A stretch of 64,000 nucleotides of DNA from Microbacteriaceae bacterium VKM Ac-2854 (GCA_013205085.1 JABMLH010000002.1:251425-315424), one strand, 5' to 3'. Shown: positions 8,221 through 16,924, numbered from the stretch's first letter. The notes: a model not told the origin generated them from the sequence alone. A program made the numbers and translations.

Positions 8221-9060
8221 CTAGCGGGCGGCGGCGCGGATGAGGTCGACCGTGGCGCGGGGGGTGGTGTTCTCACCCAAGCGGTTGGGCTTGCCCGTGC
8301 CGTGGTAGTCGCTCGAACCCGTGGTGACGAGGCCGAAGCGGGCCGCGAGTTCGTAGAGGCGGCGCTTACCGGACGCGGTGTTCTCGCGGTGCTCGACCTC
8401 GAGGCCGAACAACCCCGCGTCCACGAGGTCGCCGATGATCTCCTCGATCACCACGCCCCGCGTGGTCGTCGCCGGATGCGCGATCACGGGCACCCCGCCC
8501 GCCGCGCGGATCAGCTGCACGGCGGTGATCGGATCCGGCGCGTAGTGCGGCTGCGAGTATCCGGCGCGCCAGTGCAGGATGCCCTCGAACGCGGCGGAGC
8601 GGTCGGTCACCAGTCCGCGCGCCACCAGGGCGTCCGCGATGTGCGGCCGGCCGATCGTGGCGCCCGGGCTGGTCCGGGCGAGCACGTCGTCCCAGCTGAG
8701 CTCGTAGTCGGCGGAGATCCGGCGCACGATGCGCTCCGCGCGCTCGGTGCGCTCGACGCGGATCCGCTCCGTCTCGGCCAGCAGCGCCGCGTCGGCCGGG
8801 TCGATGTGATAGGCGAGGATGTGCACGCTCGCCCACTGCATCCGCGAGGACAATTCCATGCCGGGCACGAACTCGATCCCGCGGCGTTCCGCCTCGGCGC
8901 GCGCCTCCGGCCACCCCGCCGTGGAGTCGTGGTCGGTCAACGCGACTCCGCCCAGGCCGGCGTCGGCCGCCGCCGCGATCAGCACGGCGGGGCTTTCGGT
9001 GCCGTCCGAGACCACCGAGTGGGCGTGCAGGTCGAAGTCGTGAACACCCATGGCTGTCAT
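8221..9060 (-). CDS. PHP-domain metal-dependent phosphoesterase
   Basis: 279 residues. PHP signatures are seen: LHAHSVVSDG near the N-terminus, ALTDHDSTAGW, a GMELSS glutamate, IAHPATTT, and SSDYHG near the C-terminus, which together supply the usual His/Asp/Glu metal ligands. The closest characterised relatives are the YciV/TrpH group, some of which are 5'-3' exoribonucleases or nucleoside 3',5'-bisphosphate phosphatases; the true substrate here is not fixed by sequence. No signal peptide. The ATG at 9060 is taken; ATG 9051 is an equally plausible start. It is divergent from the EEP-family gene by 54 bp. Confidence 0.85.
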   Translation of the reverse strand: MTAMGVHDFDLHAHSVVSDGTESPAVLIAAAADAGLGGVALTDHDSTAGWPEARAEAERRGIEFVPGMELSSRMQWASVHILAYHIDPADAALLAETERIRVERTERAERIVRRISADYELSWDDVLARTSPGATIGRPHIADALVARGLVTDRSAAFEGILHWRAGYSQPHYAPDPITAVQLIRAAGGVPVIAHPATTTRGVVIEEIIGDLVDAGLFGLEVEHRENTASGKRRLYELAARFGLVTTGSSDYHGTGKPNRLGENTTPRATVDLIRAAAR

Positions 9061-9114
9061 CGTAGACTCGCTCCGGGGCGCACCTGCCCCGCCAGGCTCG
9101 ATCGCGGGGGTGCA

Positions 9115-10137
9115 ATGGGGACTCGACTGCTGAAGCTGATCGTCGCGGTCGTCGTTGCGGCGGGACTTCTGGTCACGGCGTGGCCGCAGTTCTTCGGCCT
9201 CGAGGATCAGGCTCCGTTCGCGCAGCTGATCTCGTTCCGGCTCGGTGGTGCGATCGCCGCCGTTCTAGGCGCATCGGTGCTCCTCCTGCTCGGGCTGCTG
9301 ACGCCGAGCATCCGCCGGTTCACGATGGTGCTCGCGGCCATGGTCGTCGTCTTCGCCCTCGCGCTCACCGCGACGCAGGGTGTGCGCGGCTTCGCGTCCG
9401 CCGAGCCGCGCCCGCACCGGCTCGCCGACCTGCGGATCCTCAGCTGGAACACTCAACTCGCGGGCGTCGCCGCGGAGGACATCGTGCCGCTGGCCGTGGA
9501 CGGTCAGGCTGACGTGATCGCGTTGCAGGAGGTGACCCCCGAACTCTCCCAGGCCGTCACCGACGCGCTCGCCGCGGCCGGGCGGCCGATGACGCAACTC
9601 TTCGGCGCGGCGGAGCAGGATCCCACCCTCGGCACGGCGCTGCTGATCTCGACCGGGCTCGGCGATTACACGGCCGACAGCAGCAGGGTGTTGACGGGGA
9701 CGATGCCCAGCGTGGTCGCACGCTCGAGCACACCGGGCGCCCCGGTGCTGGTCTCCGCGCACGTCGCCCCGCCCAGCGGGAGCCTGATGCGGGACTGGCG
9801 CAGCGACCTCACCCGCCTCGCCGCGCTGTGCACCGCGGAGCCCGACGTGCTGATCGCCGGCGACTTCAACTCGACGTTGGAGCACTGGTCGGGCATTCCG
9901 GGCACGGCCCAGCTCGGCGCCTGCTCCGACGCCGGATCGCAGGCGGGTGGCGCCGCCGTGGCGACCTGGCCGACGGCCGCGCCCAGCTGGCTCGGCGCGG
10001 CGATCGATCACGTCGCCTTCTCCGGGCACTGGGACGTCTCCGGCTACGAGGTGCTCGACGACGTGGCCGAGGCGAGCGACCATCGGCCGATTCTGGTGCA
10101 GCTCTCGGTGCAGCGGATGACCAAAGAGCTGCACTGA
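9115..10137 (+). CDS. Membrane-anchored endonuclease/exonuclease/phosphatase family protein
   Basis: 340 residues. Three N-terminal hydrophobic segments (about 8-24, 43-62 and 69-87) are followed by an extracytoplasmic EEP domain from about residue 102. Catalytic motifs: LSWNTQ (Asn), ALQEVT (Glu), VSAHV, AGDFNST (Asp/Asn) and SDHRPI (Asp-His). The family hydrolyses phosphodiester bonds in nucleic acids, inositol phosphates or sphingolipids; the substrate is not predictable here, but the topology suggests an outward-facing enzyme. Start ATG 9115 has a strong GGGGG ribosome site. Confidence 0.85.
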   Translation: MGTRLLKLIVAVVVAAGLLVTAWPQFFGLEDQAPFAQLISFRLGGAIAAVLGASVLLLLGLLTPSIRRFTMVLAAMVVVFALALTATQGVRGFASAEPRPHRLADLRILSWNTQLAGVAAEDIVPLAVDGQADVIALQEVTPELSQAVTDALAAAGRPMTQLFGAAEQDPTLGTALLISTGLGDYTADSSRVLTGTMPSVVARSSTPGAPVLVSAHVAPPSGSLMRDWRSDLTRLAALCTAEPDVLIAGDFNSTLEHWSGIPGTAQLGACSDAGSQAGGAAVATWPTAAPSWLGAAIDHVAFSGHWDVSGYEVLDDVAEASDHRPILVQLSVQRMTKELH

Positions 10138-10156
10138 GCCTCGGCGCACCCCGGTT

Positions 10157-10807
10157 TCAGGGCCAGAGCCGCGTGCGCGCCCATCCATTCGGTCGCGGGC
10201 GGTACTCCAGCCGCAGGTGCGCCCGACGGTGCGCCGCCTGCCAGAACTCGATGCGAGAGGGCACCAGGGTGTAGACGGACCACGCGGCATCGATCGCGTC
10301 GGGTTCCTGCTCCAGGCGCTGCTGGGCCGCCGCGAGAGCGGCCTCGTACTCGGCCCCGGAACCGAGCGGCTCGCTCTGACGCCCCACCAGCGTCGCGGCG
10401 CGAGAGGTCTCGGGCCGGGCGCTGAAATCGGCGGCCGACTCGTCGCGGGACGCGCGGTCGATCGAGCCCTCGACCCGCACCTGTCGACCGACGTTCGGCC
10501 AGAAGAAGGTGAGCGCCGCCTGCGGATTCGCGGCCAACGCATGCCCCTTCGGACTGGTCGCGTGCGTCGCGAACGACCAGCCGCGTCGATCCGCGTCCTT
10601 CAGGATGAGCACCCGCGCGCCGACGCGCCCGTCGGCGTCGGCGGTCGAGAGCACCGCCGCGTGCGGCGCGAGCTGGCCGGCCTCCGCGGCTTGCTCCAGC
10701 CAGGCGGTGAAGAGGTCGAGCGGATCGGCCGGGCCGTGGTCGGGATCGAAGTCGGGGACCTCCGGTGGGAAGACGGGGACGCTTCGCAGCCAGTCGCGCA
10801 TGCTCAT
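10157..10807 (-). CDS. pdxH: Pyridoxine/pyridoxamine 5'-phosphate oxidase
   Basis: 216 residues, the usual PdxH length. FMN-dependent oxidation of PNP/PMP to pyridoxal 5'-phosphate. Seen: VLSTADADGRVGARVLILKD-like N-terminal strands, an LTFFWPNVGRQVRVEG core, and a C-terminal RLWP ending where PdxH normally ends RLAP. The ATG at 10807 (MSMRDW) is chosen, with ATG 10801 also possible; the longer upstream frame passes antisense through the VapC remnant and is rejected. The start codon overlaps the forward ATG of that remnant by two bases. Confidence 0.85.
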   Translation of the reverse strand: MSMRDWLRSVPVFPPEVPDFDPDHGPADPLDLFTAWLEQAAEAGQLAPHAAVLSTADADGRVGARVLILKDADRRGWSFATHATSPKGHALAANPQAALTFFWPNVGRQVRVEGSIDRASRDESAADFSARPETSRAATLVGRQSEPLGSGAEYEAALAAAQQRLEQEPDAIDAAWSVYTLVPSRIEFWQAAHRRAHLRLEYRPRPNGWARTRLWP

Positions 10808-11180
10808 GATCACTAAAAGTAGTCGGCTCACCGCGCACGTCGATCCGGATCGGCGCGAACTCGGGGATGGCTTGACGACGAGCCACCTGACTCGACTGGA
10901 GTGCGCTCGCGTCGCCATCCGGGAGCGGAACGACGCGTTGGCGAGGACCGCCGAGGAATTCCTCGACACGATCCGCCTGATCCCCATCTCGGATGCGGTC
11001 GTCGAAGCCGCCATGGACATCCCGTTCCCCACGAAGTCGCTGGACGCGATCCACATCGCATCGATGGCCGCTCGGGACGTGATCCTCACGTCAGAACGGA
11101 ACATGGCGCTCGTGCTGAACGCGTTGAAGGCGCACCCCGACTACGCGCGCTGCTACGACTTCCGCGAGATCGTCGGATAA
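10806..11180 (+). pseudogene. 5'-truncated PIN-domain (VapC-like) remnant
   Basis: 124 codons remain open from ATG 10806. The text matches the middle and end of VapC-type PIN ribonucleases: TTSHLTRLECARVA, then KSLDAIHIAS with its conserved Asp, and LTSERNMA. The usual N-terminal start of such proteins (a LDTS-type Asp strand and about 20 residues) is absent, and no such sequence appears upstream in this frame. One of the essential acidic metal ligands is therefore missing and the protein should be inactive. No antitoxin gene is adjacent. The junction coincides with the pdxH start and with a slightly AT-rich patch (CACTAAAAGTAGT), which suggests that a deletion fused the remnant to pdxH. Confidence 0.65.
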
Positions 11181-11224
11181 GCGGTTGCTCGGCGCCCCGG
11201 CGCCGCGTGGACGACAATGGATGC

Positions 11225-12697
11225 ATGACCGCTGCCGACGAGACCACCGCTCCCCCGCGCCCCCGCGCGACCTCGAACCGCTCCACGACGCCGGGATCCG
11301 ATACGTTCCGCGACTACATCGGCAGCAACTGGGCCGAGCACGACGAGATCGTGCCGCCCGCGCGTGAGCAGGCGGCCTTCGCGGCGGCGCGGCGCGCCCG
11401 CGTTTCCGCGATGTATCCGGGCGCGCGGATCGTGGTGCCGGCGGGGCGCCTCAAGCAGCGCGCGAACGACACCGACTACGCCTTCCGCGCGCACTCCGCC
11501 TTCGCCTGGCTCACCGGATGGGGCAGCGACGCCGAGCCGGGCGCCGTGCTGGTGTTCGAGCCGACGGACGCGGGCCACGACGTCTCCCTGTACTTCCGCG
11601 AGCGCGCGGGCCGCGACTCCGACGAGTTCTACGCGAACCCCGAGATCGGTGAGTTCTGGATCGGCCCGCGCCCCTCGCTCGCGCAGGTCGCCGGCGACCT
11701 CGGCCTCGCCACCCGCGGCATCGCGGAGCTGGAGGCCGTGCTCCAGGCGGGCGGTCGGACCCTGCTCGTGCGCGAGGCCGACCCCGCGCTGACGGCCCGC
11801 CTCGACACCCGCGGCGAGCAGGCGGCGGAGGGCGATGCTGCGTTGCTGCGGGATCTCTCCGAGCTGCGGCTGATCAAAGACGAGTACGAGATCGCGCAGA
11901 TGCGCGCCGCCGTCGCCGCGACCGCGCGGGGCTTCGCCGACGTGCTGGCCGACCTGCCGCGCATCCGCACCCACGCCCGCGGCGAGCGCCTGATCGAGGG
12001 CGTCTTCAACGGTCGCGCCCGCGCCGACGGCAACACCGTCGGCTACGACACCATCGCGGCGGCCGGCGCGCACGCGTGCATCCTGCACTGGACCCGCAAC
12101 GACGGCCCGGTCGTGGACGGCGACCTGGTGCTGATGGACGCCGGCGTGGAGATGGACAGCTACTACACCGCCGACATCACCCGCACCTTCCCCGTGAGCG
12201 GCAACTACACCGAGGCGCAGCGGATGGTGCACGAGGCGGTGCGCGAGGCGGCGGATGCGGCGTTCGCGATCGTGCGGCCCGGCATCCGCTTCCGCGAGAT
12301 CCACGCGACAGCGATGGCCGTGATCGCGCAGAAGACGGCCGAGTGGGGTCTGCTGCCGGTGTCGGCCGAGGAGGCGATGCAGCCGGAGAACCAGCAGCAC
12401 CGCCGCTACATGGTGCACGGCACGAGCCACCACCTGGGCCTGGACGTGCACGACTGCGCGCAGGCGCGGCGCGAGATGTACCTCGACGGCGTGCTGGAGC
12501 CGGGCATGGTCTTCACGATCGAGCCCGGGCTGTACTTCCAGCCCGACGACCTCACGGTGCCCCCCGCCCTCCGCGGCATCGGCGTGCGGATCGAGGACGA
12601 CATCCTGGTCACCGCCGACGGTGCGGAGAACCTGTCGATCGAGATCCCGCGCAGCGCGGATGACATCGAGGCCTGGGTGCGCCGACAGGCCGACTGA
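11225..12697 (+). CDS. pepP: Xaa-Pro aminopeptidase (M24B)
   Basis: 490 residues: an N-terminal aminopeptidase-P domain (about 45-200) and a C-terminal pita-bread catalytic domain. Metal ligands are visible in LMDAGVE and YTADITRTF (two Asp), HGTSHHLG (His), TIEPG (Glu) and RIEDD (Glu). It removes N-terminal residues that precede proline and is likely cytoplasmic, since no signal is seen. The ATG at 11225 is used; the ATG at 11221 is out of frame. It is followed 30 bp later by an M20 peptidase, so the two may form a peptide-catabolic pair. Confidence 0.92.
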   Translation: MTAADETTAPPRPRATSNRSTTPGSDTFRDYIGSNWAEHDEIVPPAREQAAFAAARRARVSAMYPGARIVVPAGRLKQRANDTDYAFRAHSAFAWLTGWGSDAEPGAVLVFEPTDAGHDVSLYFRERAGRDSDEFYANPEIGEFWIGPRPSLAQVAGDLGLATRGIAELEAVLQAGGRTLLVREADPALTARLDTRGEQAAEGDAALLRDLSELRLIKDEYEIAQMRAAVAATARGFADVLADLPRIRTHARGERLIEGVFNGRARADGNTVGYDTIAAAGAHACILHWTRNDGPVVDGDLVLMDAGVEMDSYYTADITRTFPVSGNYTEAQRMVHEAVREAADAAFAIVRPGIRFREIHATAMAVIAQKTAEWGLLPVSAEEAMQPENQQHRRYMVHGTSHHLGLDVHDCAQARREMYLDGVLEPGMVFTIEPGLYFQPDDLTVPPALRGIGVRIEDDILVTADGAENLSIEIPRSADDIEAWVRRQAD

Positions 12698-12727
12698 GCG
12701 ACCCTCGGCTCCTGGCATGATGGCGGC

Positions 12728-14020
12728 ATGAACTTCTCCCCCGCCGAGTCCCGGGTGCTGGACGCGATCGACGACGAGGCGCTGGTGCGCGACCTGATCG
12801 ACCTCATCCGGGTGCCGAGTGTGACCGGGACCGATGCGGAGTCGGAACTGCAGCACCGACAGGCGGCCGCGCTGGGCGAGCTCGGGATGGCCGTGGATTC
12901 GTGGCGGATCGACATCGATGCGATCCGCGCGCATCCGGACTTCCCGGGCGAGGAGACGGACCGGAGCGACGGCTACGGCGTTGTGGCGACGATGGCCGGC
13001 GACGACGACGGCGACGACGACGGTGTGCCGGCGCTCGTGCTGCAGGGTCACGTCGACGTCGTGCCGATCGGCGATCCGCTGCGCTGGCAGCACGATCCGT
13101 TCGGGGCCTGGATCGACGGTGACGTGCTGCACGGCCGCGGCGCGTGCGACATGAAGGCCGGCGTCGCGGTGAACCTCGCCGTCGCGCGGGCGCTGCGCGA
13201 CTCGGGCGTGCGCCTCGCCCGACCGTTCGCGGTGCACACCGTCGTGAGCGAGGAGGACGGCGGCCTCGGCGCGTTCGCCACGCTGCAGCGCGGGCACGGC
13301 GGCGAGGTCGCGGTGATCACCGAGCCGACCAGCGGCACCCTCATCACGGCCAATGCCGGGGCGCTCACGTTCGAGCTGCGCGTGGCGGGACGGGCGGCGC
13401 ACGGCAGCACCCGACTCGAAGGCGTGAGCGCGCTCGATGCGTTCCTGCCCATCCACGCCGCCATCGCACGCCTGGAGACGGATCGCAATCGCGACCCGGA
13501 TCCGCTCTTCGAGGGCAATCCCCTGCCGTACCCGATCTCGATCGGGCGCATCCGTGCCGGCGACTGGGCCAGCAGCGTGCCCGATCTGCTGGTGGCCGAG
13601 GGGCGGATGGGCGTGCAGCTCGGCGAGGAGCCGAGGGATGCCCGCGCGTCGTTCGAACGGATCGTCGCGGACGCCTGCGCGGGCGACCCGTGGCTACGCG
13701 ATCATCCGGTCGCCGTCTCGTGGCCCGGCGGCCAGTTCGCCAGCGGGCGGCTGTCGGAGGATCACGCGCTGATCGACGAGGTGACCGACGCGGTCAGCGC
13801 CCTGACCGGCGCGGCACCGGTTCGGGCGGCGGCGCCCTACGGCAGCGACCTGCGCCTCTACACCGGGATCGGCGGCATCCCGACGCTGCACTACGGCCCG
13901 GGCGACGTGCGATTCGCGCACGCCCCGCGGGAGCAGGTGGGGATCGCCGAGACCCTGCGGGTGGCGCGGGTGATGGCACTGCTCGCCGTGCGGCGCTGCG
14001 GGGCGCGGCTGCCGCGCTGA
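12728..14020 (+). CDS. M20 family deacylase/dipeptidase (ArgE/DapE-like)
   Basis: 430 residues. Zinc-peptidase M20 motifs: LQGHVDVVP (metal His), GRGACDMKAG (bridging Asp), SEEDGG (catalytic and metal Glu) and ITEPT; a dimerisation-domain AAHGS follows. The family hydrolyses N-acyl amino acids or dipeptides. Sequence alone does not separate acetylornithine deacetylase from succinyl-DAP desuccinylase or a general peptidase, so no symbol is given. A run of alternating D/G residues (about 98-105) is a local low-complexity insertion. It is probably co-transcribed with pepP. Confidence 0.85.
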   Translation: MNFSPAESRVLDAIDDEALVRDLIDLIRVPSVTGTDAESELQHRQAAALGELGMAVDSWRIDIDAIRAHPDFPGEETDRSDGYGVVATMAGDDDGDDDGVPALVLQGHVDVVPIGDPLRWQHDPFGAWIDGDVLHGRGACDMKAGVAVNLAVARALRDSGVRLARPFAVHTVVSEEDGGLGAFATLQRGHGGEVAVITEPTSGTLITANAGALTFELRVAGRAAHGSTRLEGVSALDAFLPIHAAIARLETDRNRDPDPLFEGNPLPYPISIGRIRAGDWASSVPDLLVAEGRMGVQLGEEPRDARASFERIVADACAGDPWLRDHPVAVSWPGGQFASGRLSEDHALIDEVTDAVSALTGAAPVRAAAPYGSDLRLYTGIGGIPTLHYGPGDVRFAHAPREQVGIAETLRVARVMALLAVRRCGARLPR

Positions 14021-14039
14021 CCGCCCCGCCCTGCGGACT

Positions 14040-14103
14040 CCCGCGAGATGCCTCTCTGTACGCGACACGCCGCGCGGGGCGTACGAAAGAGGCATCTCGC
14101 GGG
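14040..14103. repeat. Family B palindrome, copy 1
   Basis: Arms 14040-14055 and 14088-14103 pair perfectly (CCCGCGAGATGCCTCT). An inner GTACG/CGTAC pair (14058-14062, 14080-14084) continues the hairpin. The loop CGACACGCCGCGCGGGG resembles the reverse complement of the loop at 52764-52780, so the two copies are oppositely oriented. It lies between convergent genes. Confidence 0.8.
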
Positions 14104-14125
14104 GTCGGGCGGCGAGCCCGAGCGG

Positions 14126-14893
14126 CTACGCGGCGACGAGCGAGCGCGCGAAGGAACCCGAACGGGCCGCCTCCGCCAGCGCATCGAGCACGAGCGGCAA
14201 CTGCTCGGCCGGCGCTCCTGGGTCCTCCGGGTGCCACTGCAGCGCCAGGACGGGAGCGGATTCGTGCTCCAGCGTCTCGACGACACCGTCGGCCGCGCGC
14301 GCAGTGACGACGAGACCCGGAGCGACGACGCCGACGGACTGATGGTGCGCACTCTGCACCACGAGCGATCCGGCGCCGAACACGGCGGCCAGGCCGGAAC
14401 CCGCGACGACCTCGATCTCGTGCGCGTGCATCAGCTCGTGCACCGGCGCGCCGACGTTCTTGTGGATGGTGTCGGCGCCGAGGTCCTGCACGAGCGTGCC
14501 GCCGAGGGCCACGTTCAGGATCTGCACCCCGCGGCAGACGCCGAGCAGCGGGACGCGCCGCTCCAGGGTGCGCCGGACCAGGGCGATCTGCGCGAGGTCG
14601 CCGACGTACGCGTGGGCTCCCTCATCGGGATAGCCGGTCCCTGCGCCGTAGAGCGCGGGCGAGATGTCCTCGCCGCCGACGATCACGATCGCGTCGGCGC
14701 CCTCGGTCGCCGCGAGCAGCGCCTCGGTGCCGAGGTCCTGCGCCGCGTACCGCGTGGCGAGCCAGCCGCGCGCGTTCGCCTCCGCCTGCATCCGGCCGTT
14801 GAGGATCTGCACGTAGGCGTGATACTCACTGCGGTCGGGGCGGTGGCGCGAGACCTCGACGATCGCGAGGCGGCGCACGGCGGGAACGGACAT
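14126..14893 (-). CDS. Class-I glutamine amidotransferase-like hydrolase (PuuD-type)
   Basis: 255 residues. Peptidase C26/gamma-glutamyl hydrolase pattern: IVGGEDISP, nucleophile elbow LLGVCRGVQILN (catalytic Cys), HKNVGAPVHE, and ALQWHPEDPG supplying the His-Glu pair. The closest known roles are gamma-glutamyl-GABA hydrolysis in putrescine catabolism and related amide hydrolysis. No putrescine-pathway genes are nearby, so the substrate is open. ATG 14893 is used; an upstream ATG would add three residues. Confidence 0.85.
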   Translation of the reverse strand: MSVPAVRRLAIVEVSRHRPDRSEYHAYVQILNGRMQAEANARGWLATRYAAQDLGTEALLAATEGADAIVIVGGEDISPALYGAGTGYPDEGAHAYVGDLAQIALVRRTLERRVPLLGVCRGVQILNVALGGTLVQDLGADTIHKNVGAPVHELMHAHEIEVVAGSGLAAVFGAGSLVVQSAHHQSVGVVAPGLVVTARAADGVVETLEHESAPVLALQWHPEDPGAPAEQLPLVLDALAEAARSGSFARSLVAA

Positions 14894-14968
14894 GCCGACC
14901 ATCCTGCACCGCCGACACCCCGGACGAGGAATACTCCGTAACAGAACCCGTAACACAACGGAGGAACC

Positions 14969-15436
14969 ATGGCCCGACGCCTGTTCTGGATCGCCGCCAT
15001 GCTGGGCGTTGCGCACGCCGCGTTCAGCCTCTACTGGGCGATCGGCGGAACGTGGCTGCTGGCGACGGTCGGCCAGTGGGCGGTGCGACTCGGTCGCGAC
15101 GAGCCGGGTCTCGCTGCGCTGACGCTCGCCCTGGTGGCCGCCGTGAAACTCGCCGCCGCCCTCATTCCCCTTCTGGTCGACCTCGGACGGATCGGCGCGC
15201 CCCGCTTCTGGCGCGCCGTCTCCTGGGTCGGCGCGACCGGCCTCGTCATCTACGGCCTGTTCAACGTCGTTGTGGCCACGGCCGTGCTCACCGGCGTGAT
15301 CCCGGTCGCCGATTACGATCACGCCGCCATGCTCGGCCACGCCGCGCTGTGGGATCCGCTCTTCGCCGCATGGGGTCTCGCCCTGCTCGGCGCGCTCGCG
15401 GCGAGTCGGCCCGGTGCTCGCGGCGTTCGGGAATGA
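14969..15436 (+). CDS. DUF3995 membrane protein
   Basis: 155 residues with four hydrophobic segments: about 6-25, 47-68, 83-103 and 125-143. The order and content (WAIGGTW early; a late segment AALWDPLFAAWG) match DUF3995 proteins of actinobacteria. Function unknown. The start is supported by CGGAGGA five bases before the ATG. Just upstream is a short direct repeat CGTAACA (within 14937-14954), of unknown meaning. It is convergent with the gntR-type gene. Confidence 0.75.
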   Translation: MARRLFWIAAMLGVAHAAFSLYWAIGGTWLLATVGQWAVRLGRDEPGLAALTLALVAAVKLAAALIPLLVDLGRIGAPRFWRAVSWVGATGLVIYGLFNVVVATAVLTGVIPVADYDHAAMLGHAALWDPLFAAWGLALLGALAASRPGARGVRE

Positions 15437-15496
15437 AGCGGGATCGGGGTCGGGCGGTCGATTCCGGTCGTTGCGGGCCGGTCTGGCTTCATTCCC
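15429..15496. terminator. Inverted repeat spanning both convergent stop codons
   Basis: GGGAATGAAGC at 15429-15439 and its exact complement at 15486-15496 enclose the ends of the DUF3995 and GntR genes. The 46-nt loop makes a simple rho-independent role uncertain, but the position between convergent genes fits 3' end formation. Confidence 0.5.
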
Positions 15497-15845
15497 CCGC
15501 TGACGATGCGGACCAGGTCACCCGGAGAGCCGCCACGACGTCGTCAACACCGACCCTCGCCGCATCCGCCTCGATGACGAGTTCGCGGATCCGTCGCACG
15601 ACCGACGCCGGCAACGGTGACGCGTCGACCGCGACCCTGGTCCCGGCCGCCGTTCGGGTCACAACGAGACCGTCCTGTTCCAGCAGCTTGTACGCCTTCG
15701 CCGCCGTACCGGGTGAGACCCCGAGATCGAGGGCTGTCTGCCGCACCGTCGGCAGTCGCTCTCCGACCCCGAGGCGACCGGAGACGATCAGACCGCGGAA
15801 CTGCCGATAGATGTCCTGCATGGACGCAGGATCCTCCGGCGTCAT
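15489..15845 (-). CDS. GntR family regulator (YtrA type)
   Basis: 118 residues: an N-terminal winged helix with the GntR pattern (QDIYRQFRGLIVSGRLGVGERLPTVR, as two parts: IYRQFRGLIVSG and LGVGERLPTVR) and recognition helix VSPGTAAKAYKLLEQDGL. A short C-terminal segment replaces the large effector domain, as in YtrA-like regulators, which usually repress neighbouring membrane-transport genes. ATG 15845 overlaps the stop of the upstream membrane protein (ATGA). The probable operator is at 16832-16860. Confidence 0.85.
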   Translation of the reverse strand: MTPEDPASMQDIYRQFRGLIVSGRLGVGERLPTVRQTALDLGVSPGTAAKAYKLLEQDGLVVTRTAAGTRVAVDASPLPASVVRRIRELVIEADAARVGVDDVVAALRVTWSASSAGE

Positions 15846-16816
15846 CGAACCGCCCTGACTTCCGTGCGCAGGAGCGAGGATCGACGCGTCGGCGAGGGCA
15901 CCAGCCGGGCGGCGAAAAGCAACAACGAGACGAACGCCACGACGTCGAGCACCGGCGACAGCCAGCCGCCGATCACAGCGAACTCGGCCCACTGCCACGG
16001 AGTCTCGTAGCTCCGCCCGGTGTCGGCGAAAGTGACCGTGCCGATCGTGCCGGCGCGCTCGACGAAACGCAGCGCTCCCGCGAGGGAGAGCAGGATGCCG
16101 GCCGTGGCGATCCGCACAACCGCCGCGGCGACGATCCGGCGCGACGCCTGCTCTGCGAGGACGGTCTCGGGCCGCAGGAACGGCCGCGCCGCGTTCGCGC
16201 GCAGGGCCATCGCCGTCACGACCGCGAGCGCGGCGAGGGCGATCAGGACGGGCACCCCGAACGACCAGCCGTAGAACCACGGCTGCACAGCATCCATCGC
16301 AGCGTTCGGCGCGACGAGGTCGAGCAGGATGAAGCGACCGTCCGTGTCGGCCGACGACGCCGAACCGGCGGCGACGGTCACCGCGACGAGTCCGAGGAAG
16401 CTGCCGCAGGCGGCACCGAGCCCGGCGCGGGAACTGAACGTCAGCCAGGTTCGTCGCGAGCTGGGCGACATGGGCCGTTCGGGCACCGGGCCGTGCAACA
16501 GCGTGATGAGCACCGCCGCGAGTGCGACGACGGCCGCGACGACCGGGGTCGCGTACTGCCACCACTCGACGATGTTCACCAGATCGAGGACGAATCCACG
16601 CAGGACGTACTCGACCACGTAGACGAGCAGGACGCCGAACGCCGCGAGCGCGAGCACACGCTCTTCGCGTCGATCCGCGCCGACGCCCTGCCCGCCCCGG
16701 CGTCGGCGCCACAGGATGCCGACGGTGATCACCGCGGCGAGCGCCAGGTTCACCGCGGGCACCCTGGTCAGCCCGCGGATCACCTCCGCCGGGTTCTGCA
16801 AAACATAGTCCCACAT
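15842..16816 (-). CDS. Multi-pass membrane protein coupled to GntR regulator
   Basis: 324 residues with about seven or eight hydrophobic segments, starting around residues 20-37 and 52-72 and ending around 285-305. An Arg-rich basic loop (WRRRRGGQG) follows the first helix. No ABC or MFS motif is recognisable. ATG 16816 has a very strong GAAGGGGGA ribosome site. It precedes and overlaps the YtrA-type regulator, so it is probably the regulated target in an autoregulated bicistron. It lacks an ATPase partner, which YtrA-type loci often have. Function unknown. Confidence 0.65.
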   Translation of the reverse strand: MWDYVLQNPAEVIRGLTRVPAVNLALAAVITVGILWRRRRGGQGVGADRREERVLALAAFGVLLVYVVEYVLRGFVLDLVNIVEWWQYATPVVAAVVALAAVLITLLHGPVPERPMSPSSRRTWLTFSSRAGLGAACGSFLGLVAVTVAAGSASSADTDGRFILLDLVAPNAAMDAVQPWFYGWSFGVPVLIALAALAVVTAMALRANAARPFLRPETVLAEQASRRIVAAAVVRIATAGILLSLAGALRFVERAGTIGTVTFADTGRSYETPWQWAEFAVIGGWLSPVLDVVAFVSLLLFAARLVPSPTRRSSLLRTEVRAVR

Positions 16817-16831
16817 CGTGTCCCCCTTCAG

Positions 16832-16860
16832 TTGTGTCATCTGTCTAACACAAATTGTGT
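16832..16860. promoter_or_regulatory. TTGTGT half-site cluster, likely GntR operator
   Basis: Three half-sites alternate in orientation: TTGTGT 16832-16837, ACACAA 16848-16853 and TTGTGT 16855-16860. The last two form the palindrome ACACAAATTGTGT. They sit 16-44 bp upstream of the membrane-protein start in an AT-richer patch, where a repressor would block the promoter. Assignment to the adjacent GntR protein is inference. Confidence 0.55.
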
Positions 16861-16924
16861 CACGATTCGAGTACAAGGTACCGACCGAGAATGATCGGCC
16901 GAACGCAGGCCCTACGATCGCCCT

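Noticed and set aside
10808-11104. Extension of pdxH to a 315-residue frame
   Set aside because: The extra part is antisense to the VapC remnant and does not match the PdxH N-terminus.
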